Shown here: positions 54,463 to 64,000 of the stretch, piece after piece
How the letters are laid out: every line of letters begins with the position of its first letter
Numbering within the stretch: the stretch's first letter is position 1
Assembly: GCF_042186555.1 (NCBI RefSeq)
Contig: NC_133334.1
Location: 212,725,332-212,789,331 of the forward strand
Source: Aquarana catesbeiana
Lineage: Eukaryota > Chordata > Amphibia > Anura > Ranidae
Direction of reading: 5' to 3'
Length of the DNA stretch: 64,000 bases
Program-made: the position numbers and the translations under genes
Notes under the pieces: model-generated
What the model saw: the letters and a program-made list of their open reading frames with translations, nothing else
Database searches by the model: none
Told to the model about the DNA's origin: nothing

Positions 54463-57117
54463 TCAGAAGTTGGTTAGGAAGCAGTTTAGATCGAGGTCTA
54501 TATTCATTCCCATAGGTTGGAGGGTATCCAACAAAAATATCCATTTGGTTTCATTTTGTGAAACCTTGATTTTTTTTATTTTCGCCCCTCCAGTGGCCCT
54601 TAATTTTATCAATTGCATAGAATGTCATACATGTTGGGTCTCTGTTGTGGTAGTCTCTAAAGTGCCTAGAGACACTATGTTTATTGAACCCATTTTTGAT
54701 GTTTGTAATGTGTTCTCTAATTCTGACATGTAACTGTCTAGTTGTTCGTCCCACGTACTGCTTCCGACTTGGACACTCTAGTACGTAGGTGACATGAGTA
54801 TTATTGCAAGTAATGAGTTCTCGAATGTTAAATTCCCTTCCATTGGCTACCGACCTAAAGTTGGTTGTTTTCCTGTTGGTTTTCTTGCTGGTTCTGCATG
54901 GCAGACATTTCCCACACTTATAAAACCCTTTTAGATGATTTCCTATTTTTATCTGTCTTGGAGGGTCTAGTGCATTATGTACCAACTTGTTCCTCAGGGT
55001 TGGTGCCTTTTTGTAGATAAAAATGGGTTTCTTTGGTAATATAGAATTCAATACTTTATCCGATTGTAAAATAGGCCAATGTTTTTTATTATGGTTTCCA
55101 TATTTCTGTATTACCTATTATACCCTGTTAGAAAGGCTAAATCCATTTTGTTGTTCGTTCCTTTCCTTTGTTGGTTTCTTGTTACCTCTATAAGCGTATT
55201 CCTATCCATGTTTCCGACTTTCCATTTTAATGTCAGTAGGTCCTTCCTTTTATACCCTTTTTCTACAAACCTACTTATTAGAATATCTGTTTGTTTTCCA
55301 TATTCTTGCTTACTGGTACAATTCCTGTGTAGTCGCATAAATTGTCCTTTGGGAATGTTCCCTATCCACTGTGGGTGATGGCAACTGCTGGTTGGGATAT
55401 ACCCATTCCTGTCCGTGGCCTTAAAGTATTTCCTTGTGTTCAAATGTCCATTGTTTTTGTATATTTGTAAGTCAAGATAGTCGATGCTTTCATTGTTCCA
55501 CTTTCCCGAAAAAGTGAGACCATAGACGTTGCCACTTATTTCATCAAAGAAATTCTGTAATTCTTCTTCAGTGCCACCCCCCACTATGACAATGTCATCT
55601 ATATACCTCCGGTATAGTTTCAGGTTTCTTCTTTCAATACTATGAATCTGTTCCTCTTCCCATTTGTTAAGGAACAGATTCGCCACGCTGGGGGCATATT
55701 TTGCCCCCATGGCTACTCCTTTCGTCTGGGAATAGAAGTCTCCCTTGTGCCAATAATAGTTGTGGCTCATGGCCAGTTCTAACCCTTCCAGTATATATTT
55801 GATATGTGTTTCTTTTAAGGCCGTTAATGTGTGTAAGGCCCATTCAACACCCCTTAATCCATCTTCCTGAACGATGTTAGTATATAGGGAGTTTATGTCA
55901 ATGGTTACCAAAATATTGTTTTAGTTTATCTTGAAGTCCTTTAATTCCCCAATCAGTTGTTTACTGTCCTTCAGATACGATTTTCCCTGCCCAACTAGGC
56001 GTTGTAGGTAGCCCTCCAAATATGCCCCTAACCTAGAGAACAGTGAATCGATGCCACTGATTATAGGTCTACCGGGGGGATTCTGTTGGTCTTTATGAAT
56101 TTTGGGTACATAGTATATAATTGGGGTTTTTGCTGCTTCCGGGGTTAGGTATTTGGCTTCTTTTTTCGTTAGGATCCCTATTTTTTCTCCTTTTTTGACA
56201 TAGGCCTTCAGTTTCTTTCCATACTCAGCTTTTGGGTTACCCTTCAGTTTTTTGTATGTATTAGGTGTTTTCAACAGTTTGTTCATCTCCAGTTCGTAGT
56301 CTTTTTTATTTTAATATGACCAAACTTCCCCCTTTATCGGCCGGCCGGATAACTATATTTTTCTTCCCCTCTATTTCCTTGATGGTGTTCCATATGTTTG
56401 TTTTTATTTTTTTCGGTTTCAATTTCCTAAGATCCTGTTCCACCATCTTTTTAAAAACCATCAAACTCTCATTTTGTTGTACATTAGGGTTAAAGGTGGA
56501 ATTATTTTTTAATCCTGAGTGTTGAAATATTGGGGGATCTCTTTCTGTTTGGGTGCTGTTACTGTTTTTTCCTTTCATTAAAAAAACATTTTTTATGTTC
56601 AATTTCCTTACGAATTTTTGGAGATCTATATAAATTTCGAAGGGGTCAAGATTTTTGTCAGGAGTGTATTTCAGTCCTAAGTCCAGCACCTTCATTTCTT
56701 CTTCGCTAAAAGTGGCTTCACTTAGGTTGAAAATTCCTGTTCCTAATATTCTCTTCTTCTTTTTCTTCTTGATTCCTCCTCTCTTCCCTCGTGCTCATCT
56801 CCTCTTTCCCATCTCTGTGGTCTGTATGTGTGATTTGTTCTTTCTTCCCATTGAGTTTCCTCCTGTGTTCTGTTCCTCGGTCCCATATATGTATCTCTGG
56901 TGACTCTTGGGTTCCAGCTCCGTCGGGGGTCTCCATTGCTTCGATTCCTGATGGGGAACCTGAAGGGTTTCCATCCCCTTTGCACTCTTTGGGGACCGTA
57001 ATTTCCTCTGTATGGGGACCGCCTGCCCCTGAACGCAGGGGGGCCTTCCCCTGTATTCCCTGGGAAAAAAAACTCGTCTATATTGTGGTTCTTCATAGGG
57101 AGTGTGTTGATGTTCAT
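54463..57117 (-). pseudogene. PLE1-left polyprotein: N-terminal domain, RT, GIY-YIG endonuclease
   Basis: The protein would copy element RNA and cut the target. Minus-strand frames in order: basic N-terminus (MNINTLPMKNHNIDEFFF); RT motifs IYYVPKIHKD and GRPIISGIDS; VTIDINSLYTNI (first catalytic D); KGVAMGAKYAPSVANLFLNK; RRYIDDIVIV (catalytic pair); IDYLDLQIYKNNG; thumb QWIGNIPKGQFMRLHRNC; linker CGKCLPCRTSKKTNRK; and nuclease THVTYVLECPSRKQYVGRTT. The stop is at 54463. Lesions: frame breaks near 56700 and 56300, a nonsense codon at about 55918 (KIN-stop, where the right arm has KINEND), and a frameshift near 55080 and near 54560. All RT catalytic residues survive. Confidence 0.88.
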
Positions 57118-57160
57118 TTCTTAAAGGGGAATACCTATTCCTATACCTTGGTGTCCTCGA
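56959..57160. other. Palindrome spacer (202 bp)
   Basis: Unique centre of the giant palindrome. On the minus strand it extends the left PLE1 upstream and encodes its N-terminal residues (ATG at 57117, PREYRG/GPPAFRGRRSPYRG region). The right PLE1 lacks this part, so the spacer belongs to the left copy only. No pseudo-LTR or ribozyme lies here. Confidence 0.75.
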
Positions 57161-59654
57161 TTCCCCATCAGGAATGGAAGCAATGGAGACCCCCGACGGA
57201 GCTGGAACCCAAGAGTCACCAGAGATACATAAATGGGACCGAGGAACAGAACACAGGAGGAAACTCAATGGGAAGAAAGAACAAATCACACATACAGACC
57301 ACAGAGATGGGAAAGAGGAGACGAGCACGAGGGAAGAGAGGAGGAATCAAGAAGAAAAAGAAGAAGAGAATATTAGGAACAGGAATTTTCAACCTAAGTG
57401 AAGCCACTTTTAGCGAAGAAGAAATGAAGGTGCTGGACTTAGGACTGAAATACGCTCCTGACAAAAATCTTGACCCCTTCGAAATTTATATAGATCTCCA
57501 AAAATTCGTAAGGAAATTGAACATAAAAAAAAAATTTTTAATGAAAGGAAAAAACAGTAACAGCACCCAAACAGAAAGAGATCCCCTGATATTTCAACAC
57601 TCAGGATTAAAAAATAATTCCACCTTTAACCCTAATGTACAACAAAATGAGAGTTTGATGGTTTTTAAAAAGATGGTGGAACAGGATCTTAGGAAATTGA
57701 AACCGAAAAAAATAAAAACAAACATATGGAACACCATCAAGGAAATAGAGGGGAAGAAAAATATAGCTATCCGGCCGGCCGATAAAGGGGGAGGTTTGGT
57801 CATATTAAATAAAAAAGACTAGGAACTGGAGATGAACAAACTGTTGAAAACACCTAATACATACAAAAAACTGAAGGGCAACCCAAAACCCGAGTATGGA
57901 AAGAAACTGAAGGCCTATGTCAAAAAAGGAGAAAAAATAGGGATCCTAACGAAAAAAGAAGCCAAATACCTAACCCCGGAAGCAACAAAAACCCCAATTA
58001 TATACTATGTACCCAAAATTCATAAAGACCAACAGAATCCCCCCGGTAGACCTATAATCAGTGGCATCGATTCACTGTTCTCTAGGTTAGGGGCATATTT
58101 GGAGGGCTACCTACAACCCCTAGTTGGGCAGGGAAAATCGTATCTGAAGGACAGTAAACAACTGATTGGGGAATTAAAGGACTTCAAGATAAACGAAAAC
58201 GATATTTTGGTAACCATTGACATAAACTCGCTGTATACTAATATCGTACAGGAAGATGGATTAAGGGGAGTCGAATGGGCCTTACACACACTAACGGCCT
58301 TAAAAGAAACACAAACAAATATATACTGGAAGGGTTAGAACTGGCCATGAGCCACAACTATTTTTGGCACAAGGGAGACTTCTATTCCCAGACGAAAGGA
58401 GTAGCCATGGGGGCAAAATATGCCCCCAGCGTGGCGAATCTGCTCCTTAACAAATGGGAAGAGGAACAGATTCATAGTATTGAAAAAAGAAACCTGAAAC
58501 TATACCGGAGGTATATAGATGACATTGTCATAGTGTGGGGTGGCACTGAAGAAGAATTACAGAATTTCTTTGATGAAATAAGTGGCAACGTCTATGGTCT
58601 CACTTTTTTGGGAAAGTGGAACAATGAAAGCATAGAATATCTTGACTTACAAATATACAAAAACAATGGACATTTGAACACAAGGACATACTTTAAGGCC
58701 ACGGACAGAAATGGGTATATCCCAACCAGCAGTTGCCATCACCCACAGTGGATAGGGAACATTCCCAAAGGACAATTTATGCGACTACACAGGAATTGTA
58801 CCAGTAAGCAAGAATATGAAAAACAAACAGATATTCTAATAAGTAGGTTTGTAGAAAAAGGGTATAAAAGGAAGGACCTACTGACATTAAAATGGAAAGT
58901 CGGAAACATGGATAGGAATACGCTTATAGAGAGAACAAGAAACCAACAAAGGAAAGGAACGAACAACAAAATGGATTTAGCCTTTCTAACAGGGTATAAT
59001 AGGCAATACAGAAATATGGAAACCATAATAAAAAAACATTGGCCTATTTTACAATCGGATAAAGTATTGAATTCCATATTACCAAAGAAACCCATTTTTA
59101 TCTACAAAAAGGTACCAACCCTGAGGAACAAGTTGGTACATAATGCACTAGACCCTCCAAGACAGATAAAAATAGAAAATCATCTAAAAGGGTTTTATAA
59201 GTGTGGGAAATGTCTGCCACGCAGAACCAGCAAGAAAACCAACAGGAAAACAACCAACTTTAGGTCGGTAGCCAATGGAAGGGAATTTACCATTCGAGAA
59301 CTCATTACTTGCAATAATACTCATGTCACCTACGTACTAGAGTGTCCTTGTCGGAAGCAGTACGTGGGACGAACAACTAGACAGTTACATGTCAGAATTA
59401 GAGAACACATTACAAACATCAAAAATGGGTTCAATAAACAAAGTGTCTCTAGGCACTTTAGAGACTACCACAACAGAGACCCAACATGTATGACATTCTA
59501 TGCAATTGATAAAATTAAGGGCCACTGGAGGGGCGAAAATAAAAAAATCAGGGTTTCACAAAATGAAACCAAATGGATATTTTTGTTGGATACCCTCCAA
59601 CCTATGGGAATGAATATAGACCTCGATCTAAACTGCTTCCTAACCAACTTCTGA
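57161..59654 (+). pseudogene. PLE1-right polyprotein: RT and GIY-YIG endonuclease, 5'-truncated
   Basis: Plus-strand mirror of the left PLE1. Frames: N-terminal domain in 57161-57822 (FDLQK-type helical segment, ending at a TAG at 57820 where the left arm has a tyrosine codon); 57832-58338 with IYYVPKIHKDQQNPPGRPII and VTIDINSLYTNI; and a long frame of 459 codons (58275-59654). That frame carries GVAMGAKYAPSVANLLLNKW, RRYIDDIVIVWGG, the thumb, CGKCLPRRTS (second cysteine lost) and nuclease VTYVLECPCRKQYVGRTTRQ, and ends CFLTNF-stop. The frameshift near 58310 and the TAG are absent from the left arm. The upstream half of the open frame from 56791 crosses the palindrome centre and is not a real gene start. 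Confidence 0.88.
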
Positions 59655-62030
59655 CATTATCACTAAGAAAAAAATAGCAAGGGGGTCCGTATTACCAACA
59701 CCCCTGACCCAAAGCAATATCAGTGGCCAACACAATACTCTAATGTAACATGTAACATAGGAATATATAAGCAAGAATGAGATAAACATCACCTCATGGC
59801 ATCTCTCCTTTCCCAATAACGTAATAACCAGGATGTAATTAACTCGGGTACGTCAACATCCCGAGGAAACCTTAAAAATGCACATCACCATATATGTACC
59901 TCTAATTTTTTAATTCCAATTCCATTTCCAACTGTTTTTCCAGTTCCCTCGTTAAACACCTCTGACAACTACCCAGACATACTAGAAATGTCCAACAGTG
60001 GGAATATGGATTTTGATTCCTGTCTAAATATTTATAGCTAAATAAGGTTCCCTTTGTGTCCCGAGGGAGTATCCCTTCAGATATCCCTTTGAAACACACC
60101 TGAATCACGCAGGGACTATACATAGCAAAAAAGTTCCCTTTAGATACCTCCTCGAAACACATCCGAATCATGTAAGAAAAAGAAGACACTGGTTTACAAG
60201 CATGGGATATAAATCTTTTACCCGGACCCTATTATTTATGATCAAAAAATACTTTTTTAAATATACATCCGACATAGGCTTAATATATATCTAAGGCATA
60301 TAAAGATAGATATACACCCCCATTAGGGGGGTGTACTGTATTCATCTGATATCCCCCTTTGGAACATACACAGACGGTCTAACCCGTACTAAATGGATAG
60401 ATAGTGTAAGAATGAGTACAGATTGGCATGACATGTCCATAAGTCGCATATATGTACGATTATGATCTCTAGGACCCTAGAAAGGCTGGGGGTAGTCATA
60501 ACGGTATCTTAACAACATTTACTAAGAAATGCCGACCATATAGGTTCTCTTAAACCAATTAAGGGAGTTTTCTAAGTAATCCTTATTCCCTATAACATTT
60601 TAAAATAATTTTTTCCTCTTCCTCCATATACATACTGTATATACGTATATATTTTGCATTTGTGTATCCTCTTACATACTCTGATATATTTTTATAAGTT
60701 TATACTCAACTTTTATTTGCATACGTGTTTTTATCTGCATACAAGTTTTTATCTGCATACAAGTTTTTATCTGCATACATGTATTTATGCAATGCTGGTG
60801 CATGTTTTTGTCTGCATACATATTGGTATCTGCATACATGTATTTATGCAATGTTGATTTTATCTCTAGGTTTCCTCTCCTTGTAAAAGGTCATATATAC
60901 TCTAAGCTTGCTGTTTCAAGTTTAAAATGTTGATTTTATTGGGGTTAAATATGAACACATACATAGCTGTACGTTGTGTCTAACTGCTTACATTTATAGT
61001 GTATTACCTGGTTATAACATGCGGGACCTCCGACCACATGACACTCAATTAAAATAAAAAAACAACCATACTTAGATACGGAACGGGGGTGACACTAAGA
61101 GAAGAAGCGTTATTACAGGGAAAGTGTCACCTTTGAGTCAATGACCACTAGTTATACAGCACTGTTGTATCCCATGTCCGTAGAATCATAGGCAAAATGG
61201 CCGCTAACATCTCTGAGTCTATGTATATAAAGGCGGATCATATGGTGGAGAAATAGGCTTCGGTCTGCATAACCTCAGACAAGATGGCCGCAGGTAGGCA
61301 CCGTTCCATAGAAACACAGGGAAAATGGCCGCCGGCGTCTTTATGTCCTCCCACACAGAGGCGGAATATACAATGAGGAAATAGGCTCCGGTCTGCATTA
61401 TCACAGACAAAATGGCCGCGGACGGACTCCGGTCCGCAAAACATAGGCAAAATGGTTGTTAGTTATACAGATAATTAGGGGACACCGCACGCTATATAAA
61501 GGTGGGAGGCACAGCAGAGGTCAAGCTCCCGTAGACGTCCAATAACGAAACGCGTAGGGCGTGGCCTAATCTGTGCTTCCCAAACAACATTGAACAGCTG
61601 ATGTTTAACCGAGAACTTTGTCTTTTTTTCGCTTACTACATGTTTTTAAATTGTGAGTACCTCTCTGCTTGTTTTAATAAACTTTTTTAAACGATCTTAC
61701 ACTATGGGCACCCCTTCTCTTTTTATATGACACACCGCGATCCTGAGACTGCCAGAGATTGCCGCACAGTGGCATAGACTGTGATTGCCCGATACCCCAG
61801 CAGGGGTGAAGTGAGCTGGTGAGTGGCTGCACATTTAGAGCATGGGATTTTACTACTAAAAGAATCAAAAGCAGGAATACCACACGAATGAATTTGTTCT
61901 GGGAAAAAAAGGACTTTTATATATACTGATTTGATTGCACATGTGCACTTTATTAGGTTGAATTTGCATGTATAGCTGATTATCCCAATTCACCTTTGCA
62001 TTCCAACCACCCCACTTCCCTCCCCTTCCC
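59655..62030 (+). repeat. PLE1-right 3' region with TATA and ribozyme-like motif
   Basis: Mirror of 52131-54462. It holds the 18-bp VNTR (about 60720-60780, one unit more than the left arm), two ATGGCCGC-containing units at 61195-61440, a TATA box CGCTATATAAAGG (61490-61502), and GTAGACGTCCAATAACG followed by AAACGCGTAGGGC (61531-61560). AATAAA lies at about 61675. Helix I (CCC with GGG) and the GAAAC-ACGCGU-A part of a hammerhead are present, but CUGANGA is not. Confidence 0.75.
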
Positions 62031-62330
62031 CCCTCCCCTCCCCCATTCCACCCCACCCTCTTTTCCTTCACGTTTTTGCACTGGTACATACATTCTACAC
62101 ATAAAGAGCTATATGACACATATGATCTAAATAGTAGCACCATGTATGGTTTATGATTTTTTTATTTTTTTCATGAATTGAATACAGCACATACACAGGA
62201 TAACAAAAAGCACCATGTACGGTTTTTGATTTTTTATTTTTTTCATGAATTGAGTACAGCACATACACAGGATAACATAAGGCTTTTTAGAAGAACAGCG
62301 CCATACCCTTCTCTCAAATTAACTTAACTA
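62031..62330. repeat. Right-arm-only segment with 73-bp tandem duplication
   Basis: A C-rich tract (62026-62060) is followed by about 75 bp of other sequence. Two 73-bp units then span 62136-62280, with AGCACCATGTATGGTTTATG, TTTTTTCATGAATTGAATAC and ACACAGGATAAC. This occupies the place where the left arm has the PLE2 body. It has no similarity to PLE2 that I can see. Confidence 0.75.
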
Positions 62331-62432
62331 ATCTCTCTTTTATATTATACATAGGTGTCAAACATATTTACTCACACATATGTGTACATATCCCCTTTTT
62401 TTTGTAGAAATATACCAATCTGCTTCTTTGAA

Positions 62433-62500
62433 ACCCCTGAGGAAGGAAGTACACATCATTAAAAGAAATTCTTCTTTTGTTATTTCGAAACATGTAGGGT
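62433..62500 (+). ncRNA. Hammerhead ribozyme, right palindrome arm (weakened helix II)
   Basis: Mirror of 49561-49631. It keeps helix I (ACCC with GGGU), core CUGAGGA, GAAAC and palindromic ACAUGU with cleavage-site A. Helix II is damaged: GGAAG faces AUUUC, leaving a G-U wobble and a terminal mismatch. The loop is shorter by three bases. Probably less active than the left copy. Confidence 0.75.
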
Positions 62501-62780
62501 ATTTTTTGCTGCATCTCCACTCTAAATATTTGACCAATTCTTTGGCCTTTTGGGTGGTCCGTTACAGCAATATAGCAGATGTACTTGTTAATAACCATTG
62601 TTTTCTTCATTCAATTTTAACATGTGGTCTGTATATTATATGTATTATGTAATAAAATTTTGTTAATTTTCCAAAAATATCTTTTGTACTCTACTTGCAC
62701 CTACAACCTTTGAATTCCTGGTGATGTACTGCCCATAATATCCCTCTTTGGGGCATATTTAATTTTGGTCTTTTTTGTAG

Positions 62781-63686
62781 AGATGGTGGGCATCTTGAAG
62801 AGGGCCGACTATGATGGGAAGTATGGACAGTACCTAAACCCAAATGTGAGAAAGGCCAAGATCATGACTAAAGTTGTAAAGAGTCTGCATAGGAATTTTG
62901 GGGTACGACGATCCAAGGAGCAATTGAGGAAATGCTGGTCAGACCTGAAATTGAGGGAGCAGGATCAGTACAGAAGTATCAAGAAAGTGCTTCTAAAAAG
63001 TAAGTATTTGTCGTGTGTTCCGATTATTATTAATACTTGCATGCTGCTCCACGTGCTTTTCTTTACTGTTGTACAGTTTAAAATGGCTACTTTCATGTTC
63101 ATGGGCACAGTAATCGGTGGTAGGAAACATTGTTCGTTTCCCAACTAAATACAATGTTTTGGGCAGATACAGGGTTAACTACATTTGGTCATGCTAATTT
63201 GTATTAAAAGAAGTTTAGGACATTGTTGTCTAGATGTGTTTGAAACTAGAAAGAATTGCAAACTTGATTCAGTGTAATGTAGGGAGAGGACACTCAGCAG
63301 CTGTTTACACATCTGGACTCAGGAAAACTAGCGTGGGATACAAGAACAAACTTTTTAGGGCGTCCCACACAGGTACTACAGTGGATACTTGGGGTGTCTC
63401 CATGTGAGAAACTTGTCCAAAAAAGGTAAGTATTCCAGCTTTGGTAAGTGAAAAAATCATGTCTTCAGCTTGGAACTCTGCCAAAACAGACAATTGTACC
63501 CCACTTCCAAACAATGTTTCATATTCCTGTTTCTGGCCTCAAGTATCTTTGTGCTAAGTATACCTTTTGTTTCATTCTCATAGGGTAGAAAAAACTCTGG
63601 ACGTCTGAGGACACCAGGAAATCTCCACCTCCTGAAGAAGGGGAACAGAGGACACCACAACCTGAGGATGTAGAGGAAGGAGAGGT
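62781..63686 (+). pseudogene. Harbinger-C Myb-like exons, right palindrome arm
   Basis: The exon at 62781-62999 (219 bp, same length and splice sites as 49062-49280) encodes the identical Myb/trihelix-like stretch with FGVRRSKEQLRKCWSDL. The second exon (about 63584-63686) gives SEDTRKSPPPEEGEQRTPQP and is cut off at the arm boundary before its donor. The third exon is missing here. Truncated, hence non-functional. Confidence 0.75.
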
Positions 63687-64000
63687 TAAACATCTGGACT
63701 CAGGAAAACTAGTGTGGGACACAAGAACAAACTTTTTAGGGCGTCCCACACAGGTACTACAGTGGATACTTGGGGTGTCTCCATGTGAGAAACGTGTCCA
63801 AAAAAGGTAAGTATTCCAGCTTTGTACTCTACTTGCACCTAAAACCTTTGAATTCCTGGTGATGTACTGCCCATAATATCCCTCTTTGGGTCATATTTAA
63901 TTTTGGTCTTCTTTCTTTCATGGGATGTGGCAGAAATCCCCAGGATCAGCTCACTATTGGCTCCTTCCTATTAATTCTCTTATCACCATCTCTACAAAGG
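63687..64000. other. Rearranged Harbinger-C segments
   Basis: 63690-63825 repeats 63308-63440 in direct orientation (CATCTGGACTCAGGAAAACT, GGATACTTGGGGTGTCTCC). At GTATTCCAGCTTT it joins directly to GTACTCTACTTGCACC, which repeats 62690-62780. So two pieces of the arm recur in a new order without the sequence that separates them in the arm. After 63912 the sequence is unmatched. Confidence 0.7.

Larger units (their letters stand above)
48375..56958. repeat. Left arm of giant palindrome (about 8.6 kb)
   Basis: The arm is matched in inverted orientation by 57161-63686. The outer boundary falls inside the Harbinger-C exon: ACCTCTCCTTCCTC starts at 48375 and its mirror ends at 63686. The inner boundary is TGATGGGGAA ending at 56958. 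The arms agree closely, at roughly 97-98 percent by eye in the PLE coding region. The main difference is about 2.4 kb of PLE2 at 49735-52110, where the right arm has about 300 bp of other sequence. Confidence 0.93.
57161..63686. repeat. Right arm of giant palindrome (about 6.5 kb)
   Basis: Inverted copy of 48375-56958. Order from the centre: PLE1 coding region, PLE1 3' region, a 300-bp segment unique to this arm (62031-62330), hammerhead, Harbinger-C exons. It ends at GAGGAAGGAGAGGT (63686), where the left arm continues with GGTTGAGATTGTCACC. Confidence 0.93.

Noticed and set aside
56791..57822. A 343-codon plus-strand frame that looks like one gene
   Set aside because: It crosses the palindrome centre: its first part is the antisense of the left PLE1 N-terminal region and only its last part is PLE1 coding sense.
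61526..61560. Calling this a bona fide hammerhead ribozyme
   Set aside because: GAAAC and a palindromic helix III are present, but the CUGANGA half of the core is missing (CCGUAGA instead) and helix II does not pair convincingly; kept only as a motif finding.

Overview
This window is eukaryotic, repeat-rich, intron-containing DNA, most likely from a large vertebrate genome. The mix of elements points to an anuran amphibian: Tc1, several hAT families, PIF/Harbinger with Myb-like partners, hammerhead-bearing Penelope-like elements (PLE), an L1-like LINE, a small LTR element, and many MITEs with TA or TTAA target sites. This taxonomic call is inference. I found no host protein-coding gene, rRNA or standalone tRNA gene; almost everything recognisable is mobile DNA, mostly decayed.

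Layout. 1-3.4 kb: N-terminal exon and promoter end of a Harbinger transposase (A), a PLE long-terminal fragment and a foldback MITE. 3.75-9.23 kb: a complete-ended hAT element (A) with 8-bp target duplications, tandem repeats in both flanks and a dead BED-finger transposase. 9.7-14.4 kb: a tRNA-derived SINE, a foldback element carrying a minisatellite, a MITE and anonymous DNA. 14.46-16.1 kb: a Tc1 element (A) with an intact DD34E triad but one frameshift. 16.2-19.7 kb: a hAT MITE, then a dead Tc1 (B) containing two further insertions.

20.1-42.7 kb is one Harbinger element (B) about 22 kb long as it stands. It has a three-exon Myb-like gene, a divergent MADF-domain gene and a transposase. The transposase reading frame is cut into three pieces by two head-to-head hAT copies (B1, B2). 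B2 in turn holds a 5'-truncated LINE, which holds a non-autonomous LTR element with a gag-like acidic repeat protein. Each hAT copy also carries its own TTAA-flanked MITE, and B1 carries a solo LTR.

42.8-46.0 kb is a hAT MITE split by a PLE (PLE3) with a well-formed minimal hammerhead ribozyme. 46.8-48.1 kb holds a hAT end fragment and a Harbinger end fragment.

48.4-63.7 kb is a giant imperfect palindrome: arms of about 8.6 and 6.5 kb around a 202-bp spacer. Each arm carries, from the centre outward, a PLE (PLE1), its long-terminal region, a second hammerhead ribozyme and Harbinger Myb-like exons (C). The left arm alone contains a further 2-kb PLE body (PLE2). The two PLE1 copies have independent inactivating mutations.

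How it works together: the elements are autonomous or parasitic cassettes, not a host pathway. The most unusual structures are the two head-to-head palindromes (centres near 30.2 and 57.06 kb), the PLE hammerheads with self-complementary helix III, the two regulatory-type genes beside the Harbinger transposase, and the repeat protein in the LTR element.
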